A stretch of 10,360 nt of DNA, from assembly GCA_031272655.1 (NCBI GenBank), contig JAISTJ010000175.1, positions 1 through 10,360 of the forward strand, in the 5' to 3' direction. The position numbers and the translations under genes were made by a program. Position 1 is the first letter of the stretch. Each line of letters begins with the position of its first letter. Below the pieces are notes generated by a model. That model was not told the DNA's origin, did no database searches, and saw only the letters and a list, made by a program, of their open reading frames with translations. Origin of the DNA: Tannerella sp. Its GTDB lineage: Bacteria; Bacteroidota; Bacteroidia; Bacteroidales; Tannerellaceae. This document shows positions 1 through 7,810 of the stretch, piece by piece.

Positions 1-140
1 CGGTGATTGCTCAATTCAATGATGTAGCCGATTTTGCATTGTATAAGATTGACAAAAGCGGCAACTACGATTCCAAATACAACAATATCAACGAAGAATT
101 TCAAAAGTTCCTCGAAAACGGGAACATTACCCATAATTGA
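1..140 (+). CDS. 3' end of an unrecognised plus-strand gene (partial)
   Basis: An open frame enters from the left edge (first whole codon at base 3) and stops at TGA 138-140, giving the last 45 residues of a protein. The visible tail is hydrophilic, rich in Asn, Lys, Asp and Glu, and ends FLENGNITHN. It has no membrane segment or motif that I recognise, so I assign no function. The following small ORF begins 13 nt downstream on the same strand, so the two may have been co-transcribed. The frame is open and not antisense to any better gene, and its composition is protein-like. Because only the C-terminus is present, family assignment needs the sequence to the left. Confidence 0.6.
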   Translation, partial: VIAQFNDVADFALYKIDKSGNYDSKYNNINEEFQKFLENGNITHN

Positions 141-153
141 AATAGAATAGGCT

Positions 154-258
154 ATGAAATATCTGTTTTTATCTATAATCCTGATTATTTTTCATTCCGC
201 TTATAGCCAGACTGTTATTAAGGGAAAAGTTATTTTCAGCATCCGGAAGACGATATGA
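154..258 (+). pseudogene. Signal-peptide stub of a truncated exported protein
   Basis: ATG at 154 opens a 34-codon ORF ending at TGA 256-258. Residues 1-18 form a convincing signal peptide (MKYLFLSIILIIFHSAYS), followed by QTVIKGKV. That start resembles the beginning of many exported Bacteroidota proteins whose N-terminus is a carboxypeptidase-regulatory-like or TonB-receptor plug-side domain (typically Q-x-x-x-x-G-x-V). The reading then stops abruptly, leaving about 16 mature residues. Another frame in the same bases ends at TAA 267-269, so a frameshift would extend it only slightly. I infer a gene remnant whose remainder was deleted, with the break near 230-270 next to the GH2 stop codon. 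The alternative, a genuine very small secreted peptide, cannot be excluded. Confidence 0.4.
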
Positions 259-270
259 TAAAATATTAAA

Positions 271-2871
271 CTACTGCAAATCAAGATTATACGGATCTGC
301 CGTCCAACTTTCGATAACTATTTGAATTTGTGAGGGCGAGAGTGAAGTCGCGAACTCGACGTTGGCTGTTTTGTCGTCGCCGGGCATGAGGGTTATATAG
401 TTGTCGGAGTAGTGGACAGGGAGGATGCGCTTGCCGGTTGCTTTGTCGAACACTTTGATGCGGTTAAAGAAAGATATGTTCTTATCCGCTTTTAATCCGA
501 CAGTTACGTAGCAAACGCCATCTTTGCAGCTGTATTGATGCGTGATTTCTGGTTTTGTGCGGGGCAGGGCGGTCAGACCGTGAAAGTCATTTGCAACAGT
601 CGAAAGCCAATAAATGTTGTCGGTCAGCATTTTGTTGTCCTTAAACAGGCTTAGTTTCAGGAAATAAACGCCTTCGACACTTTCGGGAACAGGCACAGGA
701 AAAAGTTGCTTTACTTCGTTCGCATTGATTTTCAGGGACATATCGTCGCTCCAAGCTATGCTGCCATCTGTTTTGAAAAGCTGCGCCCGAACGGTTACGT
801 CATGAATGCCAAGCGCCGTATTGACTATCTCCACTGTTTTCGTTGCGAGGTTGTAGTACGGATGCAATGGCTCGCAGCCTTTGCGTGTGCCGTAAAGCGA
901 TGCGTTGACGTCGAGAAACCAGTCGTACATCTGCCCGCGAAGCGACGTCCACGGGTTTTGAGTTTTCCAAATCAGGATGCCGGTGTACCAGTCCCACATT
1001 TTAGCTGCGCGCCCTTCCATGAAACTGCGGTATTGGTCGTAATTGACCGCCTGCGCATAGCGGCAATAGTCTTCAATAGTGCGCACTTCGCCGTAGCGTT
1101 CAAGGTGGTTGCCATATCCGAGATCTTTGTGATACATCCATGTAGGCGACGCTCGCCTGCTACCTGCACGGGGCAACTCTTTCAGCTCGTCTTCCGTCAT
1201 CATCGCCCTCATGCTCTCCACTTCCGGCGAACCGACAGAGCCTGCTTCAGGATTGAAAGGCGTTGATTTGAATGTGAAAAACCACTCCGGCTCCTGTATC
1301 CCGTAAGGTCCGTCGCCCACTCCGCCTATTGTATTGGAAGTGAATGCCGTGTCGGTGGAATAGCTGATAAACAGCCTGTTAGGATCAAGGCGAGGCATAA
1401 CATCAGTTTTCAACTTTTCATAAATATCTGTTGCAAGCGGCCATTCATTACCGCCGCACCAAAGGCACAAACTCGGATGATTGCGTATCATTTTGATCTG
1501 ATCTTCAGCCGATTCTATAAAAAGGCTATGATTATCAGGATATTCCCACCGTCTTTCACGCGAATCGGCTTTCATTGGGTCAACCCACGCGCCGTTGCAG
1601 TCGCCGCTACCCCACAAATCCTGAAAAACGAGGATGCCAAACTCGTCGCAAGCATCGTAAAAATCTGGTCTTTCGAGCAGCGCTCCGCCCCAGACGCGAA
1701 TCATCCGCACATTCATTTCCGCGTGAAAACGCACCTCTGCGCGATACCTTTCCGGCGAGAGCCGAAGCAGCCAGTCCGACGCAATATAATTGCCGCCGGT
1801 GATGTAAATTTTCTGACCGTTGACATAAAACACACGCCCGCCATTAACTTCTGATTTATTGGATGTTATCTCTCTTATGCCATATCGCAGGCTTGTACGG
1901 TCGCTTTCTTTGCCGCCTGTCTCAAAACTGAGCGTCATATCGTACAGTTCCGGTTTACCGATGCCGTTAGGCCACCACAGTCGCGGCTGACGGACTGTAA
2001 TCTCGTCGAGTTGGACGATTTTCTTTTCCTTCGGTGCAAGCGTTACGGGTTTTGAATACCGTTTGCCGTTGGTTTCGCATACCAACTGTCCTGTCAGCGG
2101 CGAAGACGTTGTGTTTTCGAGTTCTGCGGAAGTGTTCACAAAAGCGTCTTTCTGAGCGCCTTCGGGCGAACGGGCTCCCGGCACGCGCGTTACAACGTAT
2201 GGATGCTGCAACCTCACAGCGCCTGACGTAGTGATTGTAACCTCGTCCCAGATGCCTGTGTTGCGGTCGCGGACAGGTTGTATCCAGTCCCAACCGGGTG
2301 TAAACTGCATCGTTACATTGCGGGCTATCACGCCGTCGCCACCCTGCCCGCCGTTAGGATTACCCACATAATCAGGCGGATACACTATTACAGCGAGTTG
2401 GTTTATTGTCTTCAGGTAAGTTGTAATGTCGTAGCTCTCGCGCAGGAACATGCCTTCGTGAGTATTGCTGTTAAGCCTTTTCCCGTTCAGGAAAATGTCC
2501 GCTTTGTAGTTTATACCTCGAAAGTTGAGATATGCCTTCCTGCCGGCCTCAAGATTTTCCCCGAAAGTGAACTGATTTACAAACCAGTACGTATAATAAT
2601 CCCGTCCAACATGGTAAATATCAGGGATTAACATGTTGTTCATACTAAACTCCGGCGCGGGGAAAACATTGTTTTCGAGCAATGTAGTCAAAACCGTTCC
2701 GGGCACTTTCGCTTTCATCCAACCCGTGAGGTCAAATGGCTTGACAGTCAATGTATTACCATCGACAAGCACTTCGTTTGCACGGCGGGCATACCAGCCG
2801 GTATTCAATGACACAGAAGCGACGTTGTTACAACAAAGCGCCGCCAGCAACAAAAATAGCAACCGTTTCAT
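271..2871 (-). CDS. Secreted GH2 glycosidase, beta-mannosidase / exo-glucosaminidase-like clade
   Basis: This 866-residue protein starts with a signal peptide (MKRLLFLLLAALCC...; the CC could allow lipidation, but the lipobox is poor). The layout is that of GH2: a jelly-roll sugar-binding domain at about 20-215, an Ig-like domain at about 220-330, a TIM barrel at about 335-660, and Ig-like C-terminal domains to the end. The acid/base is expected at Glu476 in GGNEWP and the nucleophile at Glu542 in FNPEAGSVGSPEVESMR. These positions nearly match those of the exo-beta-glucosaminidase CsxA (469 and 541). The NPE-x-GSVG nucleophile context resembles plant mannosylglycoprotein endo-beta-mannosidase more than ordinary beta-mannosidase. 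Expected role is retaining hydrolysis of beta-mannosides or beta-glucosaminides of glycoprotein or other glycans outside the cytoplasm. It is the last gene of the operon, 5 nt after the PPOx gene. Family is certain; substrate is not. Confidence 0.9.
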   Translation of the reverse strand: MKRLLFLLLAALCCNNVASVSLNTGWYARRANEVLVDGNTLTVKPFDLTGWMKAKVPGTVLTTLLENNVFPAPEFSMNNMLIPDIYHVGRDYYTYWFVNQFTFGENLEAGRKAYLNFRGINYKADIFLNGKRLNSNTHEGMFLRESYDITTYLKTINQLAVIVYPPDYVGNPNGGQGGDGVIARNVTMQFTPGWDWIQPVRDRNTGIWDEVTITTSGAVRLQHPYVVTRVPGARSPEGAQKDAFVNTSAELENTTSSPLTGQLVCETNGKRYSKPVTLAPKEKKIVQLDEITVRQPRLWWPNGIGKPELYDMTLSFETGGKESDRTSLRYGIREITSNKSEVNGGRVFYVNGQKIYITGGNYIASDWLLRLSPERYRAEVRFHAEMNVRMIRVWGGALLERPDFYDACDEFGILVFQDLWGSGDCNGAWVDPMKADSRERRWEYPDNHSLFIESAEDQIKMIRNHPSLCLWCGGNEWPLATDIYEKLKTDVMPRLDPNRLFISYSTDTAFTSNTIGGVGDGPYGIQEPEWFFTFKSTPFNPEAGSVGSPEVESMRAMMTEDELKELPRAGSRRASPTWMYHKDLGYGNHLERYGEVRTIEDYCRYAQAVNYDQYRSFMEGRAAKMWDWYTGILIWKTQNPWTSLRGQMYDWFLDVNASLYGTRKGCEPLHPYYNLATKTVEIVNTALGIHDVTVRAQLFKTDGSIAWSDDMSLKINANEVKQLFPVPVPESVEGVYFLKLSLFKDNKMLTDNIYWLSTVANDFHGLTALPRTKPEITHQYSCKDGVCYVTVGLKADKNISFFNRIKVFDKATGKRILPVHYSDNYITLMPGDDKTANVEFATSLSPSQIQIVIESWTADPYNLDLQ

Positions 2872-2876
2872 CTGCT

Positions 2877-3377
2877 TCAGAACTTAACGGTCTGCGGTTC
2901 TTCGGAAAATGAGCTAAAATACGCGGTTGCATCTTTAAGATAGAGGACAAGCGTCTTGTCATCGTCTTCCGAATACATGCTCCTAAGCTCTGGATATTGG
3001 TCGAGCATGTACTTTTTGGCTTCGCGGCGCTCGTCGGGAATAGCTTTTGCCTCAATGCGAACCCACTTGCCGGCGGACGCGTCGTATGCGCAAATCTCTA
3101 TTTTCGGATTGGCTTTCAACTGTTTAGCTATATTTTTCTGCTTGCTGGTTTGAATATACAGCTTGTTTTCAAAAATAGCCACTGTGCCGAACGGGCGCAC
3201 TCTCGGCTGGTCTCCATCCGCGGTCGCGATAAAGTAAAAACCGCACTTTTTTACAAATTCGTAAACATCTTTCACTGTCAGTTCCTCCTTTTCTTTAATT
3301 GTTTCTTTTACAGCGTTTTCGGCATAAGCAGAAAACGAAATCATAATCACGCTAAAATAAATAAATACTCGTTTCAT
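2877..3377 (-). CDS. Exported PPOx-fold (pyridoxamine 5'-phosphate oxidase-like) FMN-binding protein
   Basis: The chosen ATG (3375-3377) gives 166 residues. A longer frame from a TTG at 3407 adds ten residues ahead of the signal peptide and is unlikely. Residues 1-19 (MKRVFIYFSVIMISFSAYA) form a signal peptide with a likely AYA/EN cleavage site. Residues 35-166 are a split-barrel FMN-binding domain of the general stress protein 26/PPOx-like kind: YFIATADGDQPRVRPFG at about 48-64, the strand LYIQTSKQKNIAKQL at 73-87, then ICAYDAS and WVRIEA. Family members bind flavin and act as small oxidoreductases; the substrate of this subgroup is generally unknown. Most relatives I know are cytosolic, so the leader is unusual. 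The gene lies between two exported glycosidases, 34 nt after GH110 and 5 nt before GH2. A link to glycan metabolism is inferred from position only. Confidence 0.85.
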   Translation of the reverse strand: MKRVFIYFSVIMISFSAYAENAVKETIKEKEELTVKDVYEFVKKCGFYFIATADGDQPRVRPFGTVAIFENKLYIQTSKQKNIAKQLKANPKIEICAYDASAGKWVRIEAKAIPDERREAKKYMLDQYPELRSMYSEDDDKTLVLYLKDATAYFSSFSEEPQTVKF

Positions 3378-3411
3378 AAATCTAAATTTTTTATATTTGT
3401 TACACAATCAG

Positions 3412-5244
3412 TTAATTAACTATTTTCCATCCGGTTTTTTTGTCTGCCTTAAGCTCTTTAAGCGGCGTGTCGGCAAGGCGGATTGATTTGCCGAGTATCC
3501 CGCCTTCATCTTTATTGCCCGAAACTGTTATATTACGGCAAAAGCGGAATGTGAGGCCATCTTTTCGATAATGAAACGGCTCAAAATCAGAGCTTTTGAT
3601 TAAGCGATTGTTGGAAAACACAATCCCGTCCACCGAAAAGGCGTACAGAACCGGATAATCGAAAAGGTGAAACTCATTGTCCGTGATGCGGATATTCCTG
3701 TGGAAAATCTTATTCGCCTCAGGCTTAGGGATTTCCGGACAAATGCTGATTACCGCCTCGCAAAACTGGTACATGGACGTCAGGCACGGCGCATTGAACT
3801 TATTGCCTTTAATTTCAACATCTTTCACAGCGCCCGATTCAAACCAGAAGTTGGCGTCGCCGGCAATCAAAATGGCCGAGCCGCTTGATTCAAACACGTT
3901 ATTCTCAACACGTATCTTTCCGGGCGTCGAAAGCAGTATCCCGCGTGCGCGGCAGCTCAGGAAACGGGAATCTTTGATCACCACATCCGGCGTCCATGTC
4001 AGGTTTTCAAGCGCATCTTTTTCGGTAATTTCCTGTGGCACAGTCTCTTTGAAAGACACTTCAAACATGGCATTGTCTTTTTTAACAAAACTTGTAACCG
4101 TACCCTGCGCAATCGTCTGCATTGAAGCGCTGCGGATAAAACCGACCGTCTCGCCCACGCGCGCCCAGACCATTCCGGCGCTCTGTTCGTGCATAAATTT
4201 ACAAAGCAGCGTGTGATTGTCTTTCCGCTCAAGCACACGCACAGATGTGCCGTGAACATTTATAGGATCGTCCATCAGGGCATGGAAAGTACAGTCGTCA
4301 ACAGTGATAAGTCCGCGGCAGTTTGAGTAGTGGAAGCCGTCGTCGTGCCCCGCCAAAATTCTGCCTTTTTTCTCGTTAGGGACGCAGTTTACCCGTATAA
4401 AAGTCAGATTTTCAGAGTATTGCGACAGTATGCCAAGTCCGCAGTTGTGATACATTTCAAGGTTTTCGACAGTTACGTTGCGGCTGTCAGTGATAAAAAC
4501 CCCTGCATGGTCGCGCAGGCTGTGCCTCATCACAAGCAGGTTACCGACAGCGGGTTTACGCTTGTAAGCAGCATAAATACGGACTGTTCCGGCTTCAATC
4601 TCAACCGCTTTGTAGTTGCCTTCGTAGCGGATGCAACCCCTGTCGCCCGTTTGCGGAACAACTATGCGCGTCTTTCCATCGAACTCCATAGTGCCGCCCC
4701 ATGCACTTTTCCATCCTTCGCCCACAAATACAAGTTGCTCATTTTCAATTATATAAGGCGATTCGAGGATGTTTATTTTCAATTCAATAAAATCATCGCC
4801 GGTGTTAGTAACAAGCGACTGCGCCGTCAGCGGAATATCCCAATCCATAGTAAAATTGCGGATAGTGATGTTGTCGCTGTTATCAACTGTAAAGGGTTGG
4901 ATGCGATCGTGAAAAACGAGGTCGGAGCTGTTGCCTTCGATAACAAGGTTCGACTGCTTCTCTATCAGCATCGCAAGCCGCTTGTCGGCAATATTTGTAG
5001 TGTTCGATTCGGGATAAAACCGCTCTATGCAATGCTGTGGCCAAAAATCATAACGTCCTTTCGGAAAAACGAGTACCGGAGCGGCTTTTCCCTTGCACGC
5101 TTCGAGGGCCTTTAACAGATAAGGCGTAGCGTTCTCGCGGCTGTCGGGTTTCAACCCGAATGAAGCGACAGAAATAGTATCCGTCGCAGATAAAGCACTG
5201 ATATACAACAAAATAGCAAAAGATATAAGGTGTAATTTTTTCAT
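3412..5244 (-). CDS. Secreted GH110 alpha-1,3-galactosidase (GlaA/GlaB type)
   Basis: The 610-residue product has a signal peptide ([20 protein letters not shown], likely cut after Ala20). The mature protein opens with [12 protein letters not shown], the usual first turn of a right-handed parallel beta-helix, followed by many N-x-F/V-x-N-N helix coils. GH110 enzymes are inverting exo-galactosidases that remove terminal alpha-1,3-Gal from blood group B antigen and, in one subgroup, from linear Gal-alpha-1,3-Gal. The signature residues are present: Asp302 in HDDGFHY and Asp325-Asp326 in DDPINVHG. The 23/24-residue spacing matches the three catalytic aspartates described for a Pseudoalteromonas GH110 enzyme (as I recall, 321, 344 and 345). 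Length is normal for the family. ATG overlaps the peptidase T stop codon as ATGA, which indicates translational coupling. B-specific versus broad activity cannot be decided from sequence alone. Confidence 0.92.
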   Translation of the reverse strand: MKKLHLISFAILLYISALSATDTISVASFGLKPDSRENATPYLLKALEACKGKAAPVLVFPKGRYDFWPQHCIERFYPESNTTNIADKRLAMLIEKQSNLVIEGNSSDLVFHDRIQPFTVDNSDNITIRNFTMDWDIPLTAQSLVTNTGDDFIELKINILESPYIIENEQLVFVGEGWKSAWGGTMEFDGKTRIVVPQTGDRGCIRYEGNYKAVEIEAGTVRIYAAYKRKPAVGNLLVMRHSLRDHAGVFITDSRNVTVENLEMYHNCGLGILSQYSENLTFIRVNCVPNEKKGRILAGHDDGFHYSNCRGLITVDDCTFHALMDDPINVHGTSVRVLERKDNHTLLCKFMHEQSAGMVWARVGETVGFIRSASMQTIAQGTVTSFVKKDNAMFEVSFKETVPQEITEKDALENLTWTPDVVIKDSRFLSCRARGILLSTPGKIRVENNVFESSGSAILIAGDANFWFESGAVKDVEIKGNKFNAPCLTSMYQFCEAVISICPEIPKPEANKIFHRNIRITDNEFHLFDYPVLYAFSVDGIVFSNNRLIKSSDFEPFHYRKDGLTFRFCRNITVSGNKDEGGILGKSIRLADTPLKELKADKKTGWKIVN

Positions 5245-6446
5245 ATCTTTAATGAGTTAGTTGATTTTATGATTTCAATAATTGTTTCACAGCATTTTTC
5301 GAGCGAGCGCACGGGCAAAAACTCGTAGCGACCATGGAAATTATGCCCTCCGGTGAAGATGTTCGGGCACGGTAACCCCATGAATGACAGCCGTGCGCCG
5401 TCGGTGCCGCCGCGAATGGGCTTTATCACAGGCTCGACGCCGCATTTCCTCATCGCTTCCGACGCCAAATCAATAATTTCGCGGCGAGGCTCTACTTTTT
5501 CGCGCATGTTATAGTATTGATCGCGGATTTCAACGGTTATTTCCGAATCCTTAACCGTTTTCATCCTGTTTGCAATATCCCTCAACATGTCTTTTTTGTC
5601 TTCAAATTTTTGCTTGTCATGGTCGCGGATGATATATTTGAGCGTTGCTTCATCAACCGTGCCGATCATGGCAGTCAAGTGGATAAAACCTTCATATCCT
5701 TCGGTCGTTTCGGGGCGCTCATCTTCGGGAAGCTGAAGATTAAACAGAAAAGCTTCATCAATAGCATTTCGCATTTTGTCTTTGGCATAACCCGGATGAA
5801 TATTGCAACCTTTAACGGTTACAGTGGCTGCCGCCGCGTTAAAATTCTCATACTCAAGCTCTCCGATAGCTCCGCCATCAATAGTGTAAGCCCAGTCGCA
5901 TCCGAACTTTTTAACGTCAAACTTGTCGGCTCCTCTCCCAATTTCTTCATCAGGCGTAAATACGATTCTTATTTTTCTGTGTTTAATATCCTTATTTTCA
6001 ATAAGATACTGCATAGCGGCGACTATGGCGGCGACTCCTGCTTTATCGTCTGCCCCGAGAAGCGTTGTGCCGTCAGTAACAATCAGTTCCTGACCGATAT
6101 AATCGTTCAATTCGGGAAAAATAGACGGAGACAGGGTATATTCTTCATTTAAAACTATATCATTTCCTTGATAATCAATTAATTGTGGTTTGACATCTTT
6201 TCCCGAAAGATCGGGACTTGTGTCCAAATGAGCGATAAATCCTATAGCGGGAGACGGTCCGGGCAGGGTTGCCATCACATAACAGTTATCGTCGAGCGTA
6301 ACATCTTCCATTCCGATTTCTTTCAGCAGTTGAGCTAAATATTCGGCAAAAATCCTCTGCCCCGGCGTGCTTGGCGTTGCAGTCGAAGCCTCGTCGGAAC
6401 GGGTATCAAAAGATACGAATTTCAAAAAATATTCTTTCGCTGACAT
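5241..6446 (-). CDS. pepT: Peptidase T (M20B aminotripeptidase)
   Basis: PepT removes the N-terminal residue from tripeptides in the cytoplasm, the last steps of peptide use. The 401-residue protein is collinear with E. coli PepT: His73 and Asp75 in AHLDTSP, Asp133 in GADDKAG, catalytic base Glu167 and ligand Glu168 in TPDEE, Asp190 in TIDGG, and His371 in NFHGRYEF. These supply the two-zinc site. The motifs NFNAA, IHPG and PIRGGTDGA are also intact. I start it at ATG 6444-6446, which gives [19 protein letters not shown] and aligns with family N-termini. An in-frame TTG at 6471-6473 lies inside the proposed promoter and is unlikely. There is no signal peptide. It is the first gene of the minus-strand operon and overlaps the GH110 gene by 4 nt. 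Confidence 0.96.
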   Translation of the reverse strand: MSAKEYFLKFVSFDTRSDEASTATPSTPGQRIFAEYLAQLLKEIGMEDVTLDDNCYVMATLPGPSPAIGFIAHLDTSPDLSGKDVKPQLIDYQGNDIVLNEEYTLSPSIFPELNDYIGQELIVTDGTTLLGADDKAGVAAIVAAMQYLIENKDIKHRKIRIVFTPDEEIGRGADKFDVKKFGCDWAYTIDGGAIGELEYENFNAAAATVTVKGCNIHPGYAKDKMRNAIDEAFLFNLQLPEDERPETTEGYEGFIHLTAMIGTVDEATLKYIIRDHDKQKFEDKKDMLRDIANRMKTVKDSEITVEIRDQYYNMREKVEPRREIIDLASEAMRKCGVEPVIKPIRGGTDGARLSFMGLPCPNIFTGGHNFHGRYEFLPVRSLEKCCETIIEIIKSTNSLKI

Positions 6447-6470
6447 GTTCGATTTCGCTTTTTTGTGCTG

Positions 6471-6478
6471 CAAATATA
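6471..6478 (-). promoter_or_regulatory. Bacteroidota -7 promoter element for pepT operon
   Basis: On the minus strand this reads TATATTTG, a full match to the Bacteroidota -7 consensus TAnnTTTG. It ends 24 nt before the pepT ATG at 6446, so transcription would start at about 6464 with a leader of roughly 18 nt. A good -33 TTTG at the usual distance is not seen: the nearest, in CTTTTGAAAA, is about 26 nt upstream of the element. The placement also argues that the TTG at 6473 is not the start codon. Confidence 0.6.
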
Positions 6479-6520
6479 CATTTTTTTAATTAAATTCCAT
6501 TTTTCAAAAGAAAAAATCAG

Positions 6521-6528
6521 TACATTTG
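6521..6528 (+). promoter_or_regulatory. Bacteroidota -7 promoter element for ftsW
   Basis: TACATTTG matches TAnnTTTG exactly and lies 44 nt before the ftsW ATG, which predicts a start of transcription at about 6535. The region where a -33 box should lie (about 6498-6505) holds only a T-run (CATTTTTC), so the -33 element is weak. The pepT element lies 42 nt away on the other strand, making this a compact divergent promoter. Confidence 0.6.
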
Positions 6529-6572
6529 CGGAAAATTATTCGTGTGAAAACAGACTCAAAACAGAACAGTAG

Positions 6573-7784
6573 ATGGAATTAGCTAACAAACTTTTTAAGG
6601 GCGACAGAGTGGTATGGGTCATATTTATGTTCCTGTGTCTCATTTCATTAGTGGAAGTTTACAGCGCCACCAGCACCCTCGCCTACAAGAATGCGTACTA
6701 CTGGTCGCCGATAGCGAGGCATGCCACTTTTTTGTTTATAGGCTTTGGCGCCGTCCTGCTGCTGCACAATATCCCCAGCAAGTACTATTCGTTTGCCGTT
6801 ATGTTTCTGCCGGTTGCAATCCTGATGCTTGCCGTTACGCCGTTTATCGGGGTAAGAGCCAACGACGCCGCCCGATGGCTTGAATTTGGAGGCATTTCGT
6901 TTCAACCTTCCGAGATAGCTAAACTCTTGTGTATCATATTCGTAGCTTTTGTTTTGAGCAAACAGGAAAAATACACGCCCGACAAAACTTTTTGGATAAT
7001 AATTGTCGGCGTAGGCATAACGTGCGCACTGATTTTTCCGGAAAACTTTTCAACTGCCTTGATTTTGTTTGTCGTCTGCATAACGATGATGTTCGTAGGG
7101 CAAGCGCCGTTGAAAAAGCTGTTTCTGCTCTGTGGAGCGCTTGTTTTGAGCGGGATTTTGCTGATTTTTACTTTGGAATATTTGCCCAAAAGTTTTGTAA
7201 AAGAACATTTGCCCGACCGGTTGGCTACTTGGCAGAGCCGTATCGAAGATTTCGGGTCGCGAAAAGACTCCACAAAGTTTGCTTTCAACGACAGTAACTA
7301 TCAGGTAACGCATGCGAGCATAGCAATAGCGCGGGGAGGCATCATCGGCAAACTTCCGGGCAGAAGCCTGCAACGCGACTTTTTGCCACAGGCGTATTCC
7401 GACTTTATTTATGCAATAATCATTGAAGAGATGGGGCTTGCAGGGGGGATTTTCGTGCTGTTGCTCTATGTGGTGCTGATGTTCCGCGTAGCCATAATTG
7501 CGCGACGATGTGACAAACTTTTTCCTAAATACCTTGTGCTTGGATGTGGGTTACTCATTGTTATTCAGGCATTTATAAACATGGCGGTTGCTGTCAGGCT
7601 GATACCGGTTACAGGTCAGCCGTTACCGCTGATAAGTCGAGGGGGCACTTCGACGGTTTTAACTTGTGTTTATTTCGGTATAATACTGAGTGTCAGTCGG
7701 TTTGGGGCTAAAATGGGGGATGAAGATTTGCCTGAAATCGAAGCTGAAACCGAGCCTGAGCCTGAATTGGCTAATGACGATTAG
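6573..7784 (+). CDS. ftsW: FtsW-type SEDS peptidoglycan glycosyltransferase
   Basis: This 403-residue polytopic membrane protein has about ten hydrophobic segments. SEDS proteins polymerise lipid II into glycan strands together with a class B PBP; FtsW does so at the division septum. Visible hallmarks are FQPSEIAKL (110-118), the long extracytoplasmic loop with LPQAYSDFIYA holding Asp277 (the position of the essential loop aspartate of FtsW/RodA), EEMG (285-288), and the family signature PVTGQPLPLISRGGTS (345-360). The N-terminus (FKGD..VW..F..LCLISLVEVYSA..TL.YK) is close to Bacteroides FtsW as I know it, which favours FtsW over RodA. The C-terminus is an acidic Glu/Pro tail (about 382-403). 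It is divergent from pepT and convergent with pbpC; no mur or fts gene flanks it. The ATG at 6573 follows no evident Shine-Dalgarno sequence. Confidence 0.9.
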   Translation: MELANKLFKGDRVVWVIFMFLCLISLVEVYSATSTLAYKNAYYWSPIARHATFLFIGFGAVLLLHNIPSKYYSFAVMFLPVAILMLAVTPFIGVRANDAARWLEFGGISFQPSEIAKLLCIIFVAFVLSKQEKYTPDKTFWIIIVGVGITCALIFPENFSTALILFVVCITMMFVGQAPLKKLFLLCGALVLSGILLIFTLEYLPKSFVKEHLPDRLATWQSRIEDFGSRKDSTKFAFNDSNYQVTHASIAIARGGIIGKLPGRSLQRDFLPQAYSDFIYAIIIEEMGLAGGIFVLLLYVVLMFRVAIIARRCDKLFPKYLVLGCGLLIVIQAFINMAVAVRLIPVTGQPLPLISRGGTSTVLTCVYFGIILSVSRFGAKMGDEDLPEIEAETEPEPELANDD

Positions 7785-7810
7785 ATTGCTTCGCTGCGCT
7801 CGCAATGACG
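7784..7810 (+). repeat. 27-bp dispersed intergenic repeat element
   Basis: The sequence from GATTGCTTCGC to CGCAATGACG (complement CGTCATTGCGAG...GAAGCAATC) is an element I recognise as recurring between genes in many unrelated bacterial genomes. Its first base is the last base of the ftsW stop codon TAG. It contains the G+C-rich core GCTTCGCTGCGCTCGC but does not fold into a convincing perfect hairpin. Its function is unknown. Its right half seeds the tandem array that follows. Confidence 0.6.

Noticed and set aside
706..1266. 186-codon open frame on the plus strand
   Set aside because: It is antisense to the GH2 catalytic and C-terminal region. Its composition is unlike a real protein and it has no motif.
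3392..3399. TATATTTG on the plus strand, a TAnnTTTG match
   Set aside because: No plus-strand gene follows; it would transcribe antisense into the GH110 gene. In such an A/T-rich gap a chance match is likely.
3375..3407. Upstream TTG start for the PPOx gene
   Set aside because: It would place ten mostly basic residues ahead of an already complete signal peptide. The ATG at 3377 is a better start.
4330..5115. 261-codon open frame on the plus strand
   Set aside because: It lies wholly antisense to the GH110 gene, shows no domain or membrane pattern, and reads as out-of-frame sequence. The GH110 frame with its catalytic motifs explains this DNA.
6444..6473. Upstream TTG start for pepT adding nine residues
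   Set aside because: The TTG is part of the TATATTTG promoter element, so it would not be in the transcript. The ATG at 6446 gives the standard family N-terminus.
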